Part shown: positions 16,604 through 25,200 of the stretch, piece by piece
How the letters are laid out: each line of letters starts with the position of its first letter
Position numbering within the stretch: the first letter of the stretch is position 1
Assembly: GCA_934654625.1 (NCBI GenBank)
Contig: CAKUGM010000001.1
Coordinates: 124,001 to 188,000, forward strand
Direction of reading: 5' to 3'
DNA from: an uncultured Collinsella sp.
Lineage (GTDB): Bacteria; Actinomycetota; Coriobacteriia; Coriobacteriales; Coriobacteriaceae
Length of the DNA: 64,000 nt
Notes under the pieces: model-generated
Seen by the model: only the letters and a program-made list of their open reading frames with translations
Database searches by the model: none
What the model was told of the DNA's origin: nothing
Translations under genes and position numbers: made by a program

Positions 16604-17335
16604 ATGGCAGTCAATTTGAAAACTGTAGATTTGGAAGCTGTAAAAGACACGGTGAACCTTGCGGCGGGGGTCCTGGCTGCGGCTGCTGGCGTTATTGAGG
16701 GTGCGAAGCAACTTGGTATCGATGTTGACGCCGTCGGCGGTGCCGTAAAGGATGCAGCTGATGGCGCTGCTAACGGCGTGCGTGTCGTCGCTGATGGTAT
16801 TGGCAAGGGATTCGGCGCGGCGGCCGGTGGCGTTGGCGCAGCAGTTGGTGCGCTGGACGGTGCCGCAAAAGCGTTCCAGAATTCAAGAGAAGCCGCCGAG
16901 GCTCGAAAGAAGATCAATGCCGCAAGGCAATCGATTTTCGAAGGCGCTTCAACGGCGATGCCCCTGCACAAGTTTGTCTGCCAGCAGGGGAAAGTTGCCG
17001 ATGCGGCGTTTAACGGTTTCGATATGCCTGGCTGCTACCTTATCGCAAAGTATCAAAAGGGCGATCACGATAAGAACTACAGTGATTATCTAGGTATTTA
17101 CGTGGGCTCAAGCGAGCATATGTCGGACGATATCGTGTCCACGCCTACGCGTTTGGGCGATCCTGATGTCTATGCCGACTACAAGTACCATCAAAATGTG
17201 ATGCTGTTTATGTTTCCCTGCGAGCTGAAGGACCTCAATGAACGCCGCGAACTTCTGTTGCGTTCGTTTGACGGCGAGAGACTCTACAACAATGCCGAGG
17301 CATCGGTCGAGAAAGTGACGGATGGAAGCCTATAA
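16604..17335 (+). CDS. Gly/Ala-rich N-terminus with GIY-YIG-like C-terminus
   Basis: 243 residues from the ATG at 16604, after GGGAAGGGAAG; an in-frame ATG at 16514 would add a basic segment with no good ribosome site. Residues 15-100 are amphipathic and Ala/Gly-rich with glycine-zipper spacing ('GKGFGAAAGGVGAAVGALDG'). The C-terminal ~100 residues contain 'GCYLIAKYQKG' and 'YLGIYVGSSEHMSDD', spaced like the two strands of a GIY-YIG domain, with a later Glu in 'NERRELLL'. The family match is tentative. A membrane-active or effector-like protein is possible. It lies alone between att copies B and C. Confidence 0.6.
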   Translation: MAVNLKTVDLEAVKDTVNLAAGVLAAAAGVIEGAKQLGIDVDAVGGAVKDAADGAANGVRVVADGIGKGFGAAAGGVGAAVGALDGAAKAFQNSREAAEARKKINAARQSIFEGASTAMPLHKFVCQQGKVADAAFNGFDMPGCYLIAKYQKGDHDKNYSDYLGIYVGSSEHMSDDIVSTPTRLGDPDVYADYKYHQNVMLFMFPCELKDLNERRELLLRSFDGERLYNNAEASVEKVTDGSL

Positions 17336-17445
17336 CTTGGAGGCCATTCACTTGGTTTTCCGAGGACATTGGCATAGAGCGTGGGCTGCGAGCTAGTTGC
17401 TGCGCAGGACGCTTCGATTCGCTGCTGTGTCTATCTTTTCGTCTT

Positions 17446-17487
17446 GGAGGCAGTAGGTTCAAGTCCTGCCCCCGCGACCAAGAATTT
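17446..17487 (+). repeat. att copy C: truncated tRNA-fMet 3' end
   Basis: GGAGG-CA-GTAGGTTCAA-G-TCCTGCC onward matches the tRNA T-arm and acceptor end with three substitutions. The following ~30 bases, including the terminator, are identical to those after copy B. It bounds the second island on the right. Confidence 0.75.
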
Positions 17488-17490
17488 TGT

Positions 17491-17522
17491 AGCCCGGAAG
17501 CTTAACGGCTTCCGGGCTTTTT
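17491..17522 (+). terminator. Terminator after att copy C
   Basis: Same hairpin as at 16171, followed by TTTTT. It is probably the original chromosomal terminator of tRNA-fMet before island insertion. Confidence 0.7.
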
Positions 17523-17591
17523 GTTGCCGATTGGCCGGATCTTTTCCATCTCTGCTCAAGATACAACGGCGCCGAGACTACCAGCTCCGCT

Positions 17592-17633
17592 CTATTCCTC
17601 AAAACTGAATAATTTTCGTTTTTGAGGAATAGC
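17592..17633. repeat. 42-bp palindromic repeat, left copy
   Basis: CTATTCCTCAAAA and its exact complement form a 13-bp stem around an AT-rich loop. The whole 42 bp recurs identically, in the same orientation, at 18869-18910. The two copies frame the DUF4143 ATPase gene. Confidence 0.9.
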
Positions 17634-17655
17634 GGTAGTCGCCCAAGGGGGGGGG

Positions 17656-18858
17656 ATGCCGATGAAACTCATCAATAGAGCGTCGTATATGGATACGTTG
17701 ACGAGCCTTATCGGCGTGCCGGATATCAAGGTCATCACAGGCATTCGCCGTAGTGGAAAATCGAAACTGCTCGAGTCTCTTCGCGATTTCATAGAGGCGA
17801 CTCTGCCTGGCTCGAACGTGATTCACATCAACTACAACCTCGATGAGTTCGAGGGGCTGCTTGAGTATCATGAGCTGCTCGCTTATGTAAAAGAACACCG
17901 GAAGGAGGGCGCTCAGAACTTCTTACTTATCGATGAAGTGCAGATGTGCGCGGGTTTCGAACGAGCAATCAATAGCCTTCATGCGTCTGAACAATACGAC
18001 ATATTCATCACCGGGTCGAACGCCTTCTTGCTGTCGAGTGACCTATCGACGCTCTTCACGGGGCGCACGTTCGAGATCGAGGTCTTCCCGTTCTCGTTTG
18101 AGGAATACCGCCTTTATAACGATGGTGGCGAGGCCGACCGTGACTTTGACGAGTACGTCCATATTGGCGGTATGTCCGGTTCCTATCCCTATCGCACACA
18201 GGAGCAGCGCTACCAGTATCTCTCCAACGTTTTTAAGATGCTAATTGTGAGAGATATCGTGCAGCGCCACAGCGTGAGAAACGAATCGGCGCTGCTGCGT
18301 ATTGCCGATTACATGATGGACAACGTTTCCAACATCACGTCGGCTCGCAACATTACGGACGCCTTGAATGCGGACGGGCTAAAGATCACGAACAAGACGG
18401 TTGGCACATACATAGGGTATCTATGCGATGCGTTCGCCTTTTATAAAGTGCGCCGGTATGACATTCGCGGCAAAAAATATCTCAAGAGCGGCGAGAAGTA
18501 TTATCTGGCAGATCATGCGTTCAAATATGCGCTCCTTGGCATGCGCGATATGGATTGGGGCCGCTTGTGCGAGAACATGGTGGCCATCGAACTGTTGCGT
18601 CACGGATACGAGGTATACGTCGGCGTTCTCTACAAGAAGGAAATTGATTTTGTAGCGATCAAACGGAGCGAGAAGCTATATATCCAAGTTAGTGACGATA
18701 TCAGCTCGGAAAAGACGTTTGAGAGGGAAATCTCGCCACTACTTAAGATTGGAGACGCGTATCCCAAGATGATTCTCGCTCGTACGCATCACGAAACAAC
18801 GGATCGCGATGGAGTGCAGATTGTGGACCTGGCGAGATGGCTGGTCGGCGAGGCGTAG
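17656..18858 (+). CDS. ATPase with DUF4143 C-terminus (AAA_14 family)
   Basis: 400 residues from the ATG at 17656; a second in-frame ATG is at 17662. Residues 20-40 hold Walker A 'GIRRSGKSK' and residues ~90-97 Walker B 'FLLIDEVQ'. The C-terminal half is the DUF4143 domain, with a winged-helix-like middle and a restriction-fold-like end 'KKEIDFVAIKRSEKLYIQVS', in which the usual Lys after the Gln is absent. These ATPases are widespread accessory genes of unclear function. The ribosome site is an unbroken run of nine G (17647-17655) abutting the start. The gene fills a unit framed by two identical 42-bp palindromes. Confidence 0.88.
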   Translation: MPMKLINRASYMDTLTSLIGVPDIKVITGIRRSGKSKLLESLRDFIEATLPGSNVIHINYNLDEFEGLLEYHELLAYVKEHRKEGAQNFLLIDEVQMCAGFERAINSLHASEQYDIFITGSNAFLLSSDLSTLFTGRTFEIEVFPFSFEEYRLYNDGGEADRDFDEYVHIGGMSGSYPYRTQEQRYQYLSNVFKMLIVRDIVQRHSVRNESALLRIADYMMDNVSNITSARNITDALNADGLKITNKTVGTYIGYLCDAFAFYKVRRYDIRGKKYLKSGEKYYLADHAFKYALLGMRDMDWGRLCENMVAIELLRHGYEVYVGVLYKKEIDFVAIKRSEKLYIQVSDDISSEKTFEREISPLLKIGDAYPKMILARTHHETTDRDGVQIVDLARWLVGEA

Positions 18859-18868
18859 TGGATGACGG

Positions 18869-18910
18869 CTATTCCTCAAAACTGAATAATTTTCGTTTTT
18901 GAGGAATAGC
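18869..18910. repeat. 42-bp palindromic repeat, right copy
   Basis: Identical over all 42 bases to 17592-17633 and in the same orientation, ten bases after the ATPase stop. It could double as a transcription terminator, since the stem is followed by a few T. Confidence 0.9.
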
Positions 18911-19085
18911 TTTAACGCATGGTCCTCGGGAACCCTTGCGACCGCTCTCTCCTGGAAAATTCATGTCCACACATCGTGGGAGAATGACTCTGGTTCTAGA
19001 GCTGGGAGCAGATTATAGCCAGCGTCGCTCTGCCGTCGGTAGATGCTCCCGAATGGTGAGACTGAAATTGGCGAAGGGGATTGCT

Positions 19086-19964
19086 ATGCCAAAGGTTGCC
19101 AACGTGCTTTTCCCGGCGGACTATTTCGAAAAAGGGGCTCCAGACGGGTCAATGCGCGTCGAATACGAGTCTGCATGCGCTGAGAAACGACTTGATGTGA
19201 GGCTATTCGATCTTGAGCTATTCGAGGAACGTGGGCAGCTTTCGCTTGATCATCCTTTTCTCGACGAAGCGCTGCCGTTGGTGTACCGGGGCTGGATGAT
19301 GAAGCCAGAACGGTACGAGGCTTTCTTTGCTGTCTTGAGGGAGAAAGGCCTCCGTCCTATGACGTTGCCGGGTGCATACGAGGAATTCCACATGTTCCCG
19401 CTCGCTTACATGCGGAACGATGTCTTGAAGGTCCATGCTCCGCGGCTCGTTGCTTTTCCGGGTCATCGGGTTGATGCTGGGGCAATCAATCGCACGTTCA
19501 AAGAGTTTATGGTCAAGGACTATGTGAAGTCGGTCAAAGGGACGAGGTTTCCCGTTAGCTTTCGTACTCCTGTGAGCCAGGAGCGTATGGACGAGATTGT
19601 TAAAGAGTTCGTCAGGCTCCGCGGAGACCTTTTCACGGCAGGTATTGTCTGCAAGGAGTACGTTGATTTGGCCCGCTGCGGTGGCGCGACGAATGAGTGG
19701 AGAGCTTTTTATCTTGGCGGGGATCTTCTCAGCGTATGCAGGAACTCAAATCAACCGGCAAGCGTTGCGAAGCCGTCCGGGGAGCTTGTACTGGCGTGCT
19801 CATATCTTGGGAGCCCCTACTACATCGTGGACTTTGCGGAGCGAGCGGATGGGACTTGGATCGTGGTAGAGACCGGCGATGGACAGGTGTCGGGTCTCGC
19901 TGCGGCGCAGGACCCGGTTATCTACTATCAGGTGCTTGCGGACGCCCTCGAAAGGCGGGATTGA
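19086..19964 (+). CDS. ATP-grasp domain protein (DUF4343-like)
   Basis: 292 residues from the ATG at 19086, after GAAGGGG; in-frame upstream starts lack a site. The C-terminal two thirds follows the ATP-grasp pattern: 'YVKSVKGTRFPVSF' (nucleotide lysine region), 'FTAGIVCKEYVDL', 'NEWRAFYLGGDLLSVCRN', 'YYIVDFAE' and metal-binding 'IVVETGDGQVSGL'. Such stand-alone proteins probably ligate an amine to a carboxylate; the substrate is unknown. The next gene begins one base after this stop, so the two are co-expressed. Confidence 0.82.
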   Translation: MPKVANVLFPADYFEKGAPDGSMRVEYESACAEKRLDVRLFDLELFEERGQLSLDHPFLDEALPLVYRGWMMKPERYEAFFAVLREKGLRPMTLPGAYEEFHMFPLAYMRNDVLKVHAPRLVAFPGHRVDAGAINRTFKEFMVKDYVKSVKGTRFPVSFRTPVSQERMDEIVKEFVRLRGDLFTAGIVCKEYVDLARCGGATNEWRAFYLGGDLLSVCRNSNQPASVAKPSGELVLACSYLGSPYYIVDFAERADGTWIVVETGDGQVSGLAAAQDPVIYYQVLADALERRD

Positions 19965-19965
19965 C

Positions 19966-20802
19966 ATGAGCGGATTCGTCTACGATTCTGCGGGTGCATT
20001 TGTCAACAACGGGCCTTTTCCACGCTATGAAACGCTTGATGAAATGGATGAAGCGTGCGGCGATATTCTCGAATCTATTGAGGGTCAGTGCATTGAGGAC
20101 ATCCTTGTAGTCTGGGATGCGCTCGAGGGCGAATGGTTCTTCGATGCTCCCGTAATCCTGAGGCTCGACAGGGGAGATGTGGTGGTAGATATCCTTTCCG
20201 GAATGCGCGGAGGGATAGCTTTTGAACACATCGACACCAATGCGCCCGTGACGGTTTTAGACTGCGACAATCCCGATGCGTATGAGATGGATTGCTTATA
20301 TGACCTGTCTTGGAGAAGCTACGAACCGTTGGTGCATCTTAGGGGTCTGACTGTCGAACAATTTTATTGGAGGGGCGATGACCGTGCTCGCCCTATTGCG
20401 CTCGGCTGTCGCTTGCAGGATGGTCGGCACTTGAGAATTGGTGGCACGTACGATGAGGCTGAGCCTACTTTGGTGGATCCGCTTGCTCCTGATGGCGACG
20501 CCATTTTGGATGACATCATCCTTCCCGTAAAGTTCAAAAAGCCCGCCAAGGAGACGCCCGTTATTACCGAAGTATGGGAACCGGAGGGCATTCCATATCG
20601 CCTTTTGCTTCTCGATAGCTCATGGCTTGATCACGGTTGCAAGCGGGATGCACGCAGGATGTGCGTATTCGTCGGCGGCCTGACGATACCGTGCGTTATC
20701 GAGCAAACTCGTCCTCCGACCTGGCGCGGCATCGGAATAAACGTGCCTGAAGAGGAGGTGCCGGCGGAGTTTCTCTTGGGAAAAATGGCTGAAATCGTGT
20801 AG
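19966..20802 (+). CDS. Hypothetical acidic protein coupled to the ATP-grasp gene
   Basis: 278 residues. The ATG at 19966 begins one base after the ATP-grasp stop, with AAAGGCGGG upstream. The sequence is soluble, acidic and rich in aromatic residues, with no signal peptide or membrane helix. I do not recognise a family. The tight coupling suggests a partner or substrate of the ATP-grasp enzyme, or an immunity-type companion. Confidence 0.7.
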   Translation: MSGFVYDSAGAFVNNGPFPRYETLDEMDEACGDILESIEGQCIEDILVVWDALEGEWFFDAPVILRLDRGDVVVDILSGMRGGIAFEHIDTNAPVTVLDCDNPDAYEMDCLYDLSWRSYEPLVHLRGLTVEQFYWRGDDRARPIALGCRLQDGRHLRIGGTYDEAEPTLVDPLAPDGDAILDDIILPVKFKKPAKETPVITEVWEPEGIPYRLLLLDSSWLDHGCKRDARRMCVFVGGLTIPCVIEQTRPPTWRGIGINVPEEEVPAEFLLGKMAEIV

Positions 20803-21368
20803 CTGTGATTTTGAGCCCAGTACGGTCTGATGGGACGCACTCGAGATGCCGAGGGTATCGGTCTCTCGACTTGGCTCACGAAAGGAGTGGCAAACTGGGG
20901 AACTTTACTAGGGAACTAGGGAACTTTGCTGTGGAACTAGGGACAGCGGTGAGTGGCCGGCGGCATCAGTTGCAACGGCAGATGCGCCGGGAGGCCGCGG
21001 CTCAAGATCCAGTCCGTCCGGGCTAGTCGCATATGCCCAGCACATCAAGAAAGGCGCGGCCATAGGCGTTCCAACTGGCTTGTCGAAAGACGGGATGTCG
21101 GGGATTGACGCCTCGGCCTCTTGATGCGAGTGTTCGATCCATGCATCAAGCTCCGGGATCCGCGGCATAAGATCGCTCTCGGGATTCGATCTTCCTTTGC
21201 ACGAGTGTTCCAGGGGCACTACGGCCGATTGGCCGCGTTGTGGGCATGTCCGCACGCAAAAGTAATATTAAAACAGGAATAGGTTGAAGACTGAGCCTTT
21301 TGAGAGAGGGCCTCGGAGCCCGCATCAAGTCACAAAGGGCTCGTATGTAATGGGGCTGCGGGGGAGCA
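20803..21368. other. Intergenic region without a clear gene
   Basis: 566 bases. Near 20895-20945 GGGAACTTT and GGAACTAGG recur several times in degenerate form. A minus-strand frame of 115 codons (20908-21255) includes 'PELDAWIEHSHQEAEAS' but has no convincing ribosome site or known family, so I do not call it a gene. Confidence 0.4.
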
Positions 21369-22007
21369 ATGCAGGACTTGAGAGCTTCATTGTTTTTTAA
21401 TGCCGATGGCGTTTTGTCGCGCACCGAAAGACTTGTGCTTAGACGCCCGATAGATGAAGACATGATGCGGTACATCGATGCGTTTGGCGGACCATGCCCG
21501 TTGCTCGCGCGCGAATACCGTCGTAATGAAGAGCTTCGGACAGATTATTGGAAGGGCGTGAAAGGGGAAGATTCCCTGTATTGCTCTATATGCGCTAGGG
21601 AAAACGGCGAGTTCACGGGCTACTGCGCTGTAGAGCGATTGAAAATGCCAGATCCTGAGATTGCGATTAATTTGCTGGAGCGATTTCAGGCGAGGGGCTT
21701 CGGCCCAGAGGCGGTGCTGGCATTCATGGAGGCCTTTCGGAAAGTGACGGGGCCGGTGCCGTTTGTCGCAAAAATCGATCCTCAGAATATCAGCAGCCAA
21801 AAGATGTTCAGAAGGCTTGGTTTTGTGCCCTGGGGAGTCGATACGCTTTTTACCAAGAATCCCGGCATTCTCGAGCGCCTTGAAGAGGATCGGCTCGAGG
21901 AGCTCGGCGGAATCCCCGAGGAGCTTTGTAGCTTGGCTGAGGAGTTCGACGTGGAACCGAGAAAGCTGCTGAGCCATGTCTTGGTGTTCAGAGTGCCGGC
22001 AGTCTGA
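21369..22007 (+). CDS. GNAT-family N-acetyltransferase
   Basis: 212 residues, GGGGGAG before the ATG. The GNAT core is visible: 'LVLRRPIDEDMMRYIDAFGG' start strand, 'GYCAVERL' in beta4, 'RFQARGFGPEAVLAFMEAF' (acetyl-CoA loop Q-x-x-G-x-G/A type) and 'KIDPQNISSQKMFRRLGF' near the end, as in RimJ/RimL-like enzymes. About 50 extra C-terminal residues form an acidic helical tail. The substrate is unknown. It is monocistronic and convergent with the large helicase gene. Confidence 0.82.
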   Translation: MQDLRASLFFNADGVLSRTERLVLRRPIDEDMMRYIDAFGGPCPLLAREYRRNEELRTDYWKGVKGEDSLYCSICARENGEFTGYCAVERLKMPDPEIAINLLERFQARGFGPEAVLAFMEAFRKVTGPVPFVAKIDPQNISSQKMFRRLGFVPWGVDTLFTKNPGILERLEEDRLEELGGIPEELCSLAEEFDVEPRKLLSHVLVFRVPAV

Positions 22008-22113
22008 CGAGCGGGGCGAGATGGCTATTGGACGTTTGCAGTGATGGGAGATCTTCTCTATCGGGACGGGCAAGATCGAGAGGCAGTCTCGGGCTTTCTC
22101 CAATTGGCTGCAT

Positions 22114-22143
22114 GGGAGCCATCGGAAACGAGGGCTCTTTTTT
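22114..22143 (+). terminator. Terminator of the acetyltransferase gene
   Basis: A short stem GAGCC/GGCTC followed by six T, about 110 bases after the stop. Confidence 0.6.
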
Positions 22144-22190
22144 AGGTAAAACCCGAGCACATTGCCTTCCTGAATGAAAGCGAATAAAGC

Positions 22191-22218
22191 CGGGCCGATC
22201 GCTTCTGCAATCGGCCCG
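22191..22218 (-). terminator. Terminator of the DUF4011-helicase gene
   Basis: CGGGCCGAT pairs perfectly with ATCGGCCCG around a ten-base loop, ten bases past the stop. On the minus strand it is followed by GCTTTATTC. Confidence 0.65.
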
Positions 22219-22228
22219 CTGCCTGGTG

Positions 22229-25200
22229 CTATTCGTCGGGGAGCACCATCATGCCGGAGTTCTCGGCAATCATCTTTCGGCGTTTTGCCTTTGTGATGGC
22301 GCTCGTAAAGATATCCTTCATTCTGGCGGTGACGCGCTTGTAGCCGTAGCGCATAACCGCCGCGCGAATGAGGCTCTCACGCGGCATCGGCCCCGATTCC
22401 TCCAAAACGAGAGCGAACAGGCAAATAATCTCTTCGTCGCAGATCTCGTTGCTCTCGGGCATTTTGTCGGGGTCGGGAAGGCGTATTTGCCTGAAGCTCT
22501 TGGGGTCTGCCCCTTTTTGCCAGATAAAGACTTCGTCTCCGCGCTTGACCTCGCGATGTTTGACCTTCTTTATAATCTCGTTGTTTCTTGCCTGCACGTT
22601 GGGGCTGCTGCGAGAGAGGCCAAAGCTCTCGCGAACTCTATTACAAAGGCGTGTTTTTTCGATAGGAGCCTCTGCCTCGATGAGCGCCTGGAATTTCTCG
22701 ATGATTAGATCCTCATGGTCGGTGGCGTACTCATCGTAGGAGAGAATAGGACCAGCTGGAAGTTGCGTATAGGGGTAAGGGATTACCTCTATACGCGGTT
22801 TGCCTGCATCATCGATTGGCGAGGCATCGACCTCGGCGGCTTTAAAAGTGCCAGGCTCTTGCTTGTTCGCAGCTGCAACCTTGCGCTCAAGAACTGTGGC
22901 CGGGAGAATGTCGGACGCGCTGCACGGGGCGGGCTTGGGAGCATCCTCTGTTGCAGGTGTCGCCTGCTTCTCCTGATGGACAGCGGCGGACTCGCCTACA
23001 GGCTTAACGGTGCGTTGAGCATCGGCTCCAACGCTGGTTGTGGGCTTGCTGCTGTTGACGCTTGCTGAGGAATTGCTGGGCGCGGCGGCGGGCGTACCGA
23101 CCGTTGCCCTCTTCGACGGCGTCAAAGCGGCCTCCTCCCTTGCTTTCTCGAGGAATGCAAAGAGGTTCACCATGACTTTGTCGGAATTTGCCCACCAGTC
23201 AATCGACCAGACATGGAAGATGCGCCAGCCAAGGGTTTTGAGGATGGCGTCCCTCGAAACCTCACGATCACGGGTACTCCGGGCTCGTCCGTAAGATGCG
23301 CCATCCAGAAGGATTCCTGCAAGATAGCCATCTTCTGGCGTGGCGCCTGGAATTGCCAAATCGACCTTATAAGCAGAGGAGCCGATATTTCGCTTAACTT
23401 CGTAGCCCTTTTCTCCGAGACGCTTGCACACCTGGGCAGCGATGGAGTCCTCTTCGTTGGGGCCCAACGCGCTCGCGCCGATAAAGCGTCCGCGCCGTGC
23501 AAACTCGAGGAAGCTCTTCAAGGCACGCACACCTTTTGAGGAGGTTCTTGCCAAGTCGATTTGTTCCGGCTCAAGCGTCGAGAACAATACCATTTCACGC
23601 CTTGCGCGGGTTACCGCTACGTTCAAACGGCGCCAACCGCCCTCGCTGTTGACGGGTCCAAAGCGCATCGCCATCTTGCCGTTTTCGTCGGGGGCATAGG
23701 TGATGGAGAATAAGATCGTATCGCGCTCGTCGCCCTGAACGTTCTCTAGGTTCTTTACGAACAGCGGCTCGCTGCTGGAGAGTGCCCAGGATTCGAGGGC
23801 GGGATCCGCCATGTACTCCTTGTCCAGCAAGTCTTCGATAAGTGACTGCTGTTTGACGTTGAAGGTGATGACGCCCAGGCTTTGGGCGCTTCCATTGGAT
23901 TCCTTGTAGCGGCGCTTGATTTCTTCGACAATTGCTTTCCCCTCAAAGCTATTCTGGCCGCCTCCCTCGTAGTATCCGGCAACATGTACCAGCTGAACTC
24001 TAGAAGCGGAGTCATCGACAGAGGGGAAGGTACACATCTTCGATTGATAGAACTGGGCGTTGCTAAACGAAATCAAGCTTTCGTGCTGGCTACGATAATG
24101 CCATTGCAGATATGTCTCGGGCATGCCGATTGCCAGGCAGTCGTCGAGAATCGATTCCATATCGGCGATGTCCGACAACTCATCGTCGTTCATCTGACTT
24201 GAGAAGAATGCCGTGGGGGGCATCTGATTGGGGTCGCCTACGACGATGGCGTTTTTAGCTCGGGCAAGAGCTCCAACAGCCTTGCATGTCTGGAGCTGAG
24301 AGGCCTCGTCAAATACAACGAGGTCAAACGGTTCATTTGTAAAGTCGAGATACTGCGCCACCGAAAGCGGGCTCATGAGCATGCACGGTGCCAACCCCTT
24401 TATAAGAGTGGGGATGGAGCTGAACAGAGAGCGGATAGATACGCCTCGGCCTTTGCTTCTGATTGCGCGATTGAGAATGGCTGCCTCTGAGCCATTTTGG
24501 GCGGCAAGGGTCAGATTTGGCACCTTGGATGCAAGGTGCAGCTGAAGCTCCTTGCGGGATAGTTCCAGAAGCTTGTTGCTGGCCTCGGCAAACTGAGAAA
24601 CTTCTTCCTCAAAAACAACCCCAGAGAAAGACGCTACTCCCTTGTGCTTTGACAGCGACACTGAACACATGGTCCGATACAGGGACTTTTCAAAGGCTCG
24701 GGGCAACGTTTCCGCTGTGCTGCCAGCCATGATGCATTCGACTACAGAAGCAAGCCCGCGCTGCTCGACTGCTTGTGCGGCTGCGCGCCAGCGCATCCAT
24801 TCTTGAAGTTTTGCCTGATTGTCGCGCAGGGATGTTGCGGTTTCGGAAAGGGTCGCTATCCAATGCTCGGAAGGGGAGACGTGAAGCACTCCGGTAATTG
24901 CTTCCACGCGCGTCCGTGCGGCAAGTGCGTTTTCCCATGCTGCAAGAAGGTCTTTGCATCGCGCGGCCAAAATAGGGTCGGAAGCGAGCTTAATGTAGAG
25001 CGCTTTTCGGATGGGGCTTGAAAGTACGCCGGAGGTTATGCTCTCGCGCGTTTTGGCGATGGCTTTCGAGACGGCATTCCAGTCGTAGCCGTCAAAGCTG
25101 GAAAAATCCGAAATGAACGGAGCGATATGCTCGAGACGAGATTTGAACGCATTGCGCTTTGACTCGTATTCCCTGAGCGTGGCGACGGCGCGTGGGATAT

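Noticed and set aside
20908..21255. 115-codon minus-strand frame in the gap after the ATP-grasp pair
   Set aside because: No ribosome site, no recognised family and a low-complexity Pro/Ser end; kept as non-coding.
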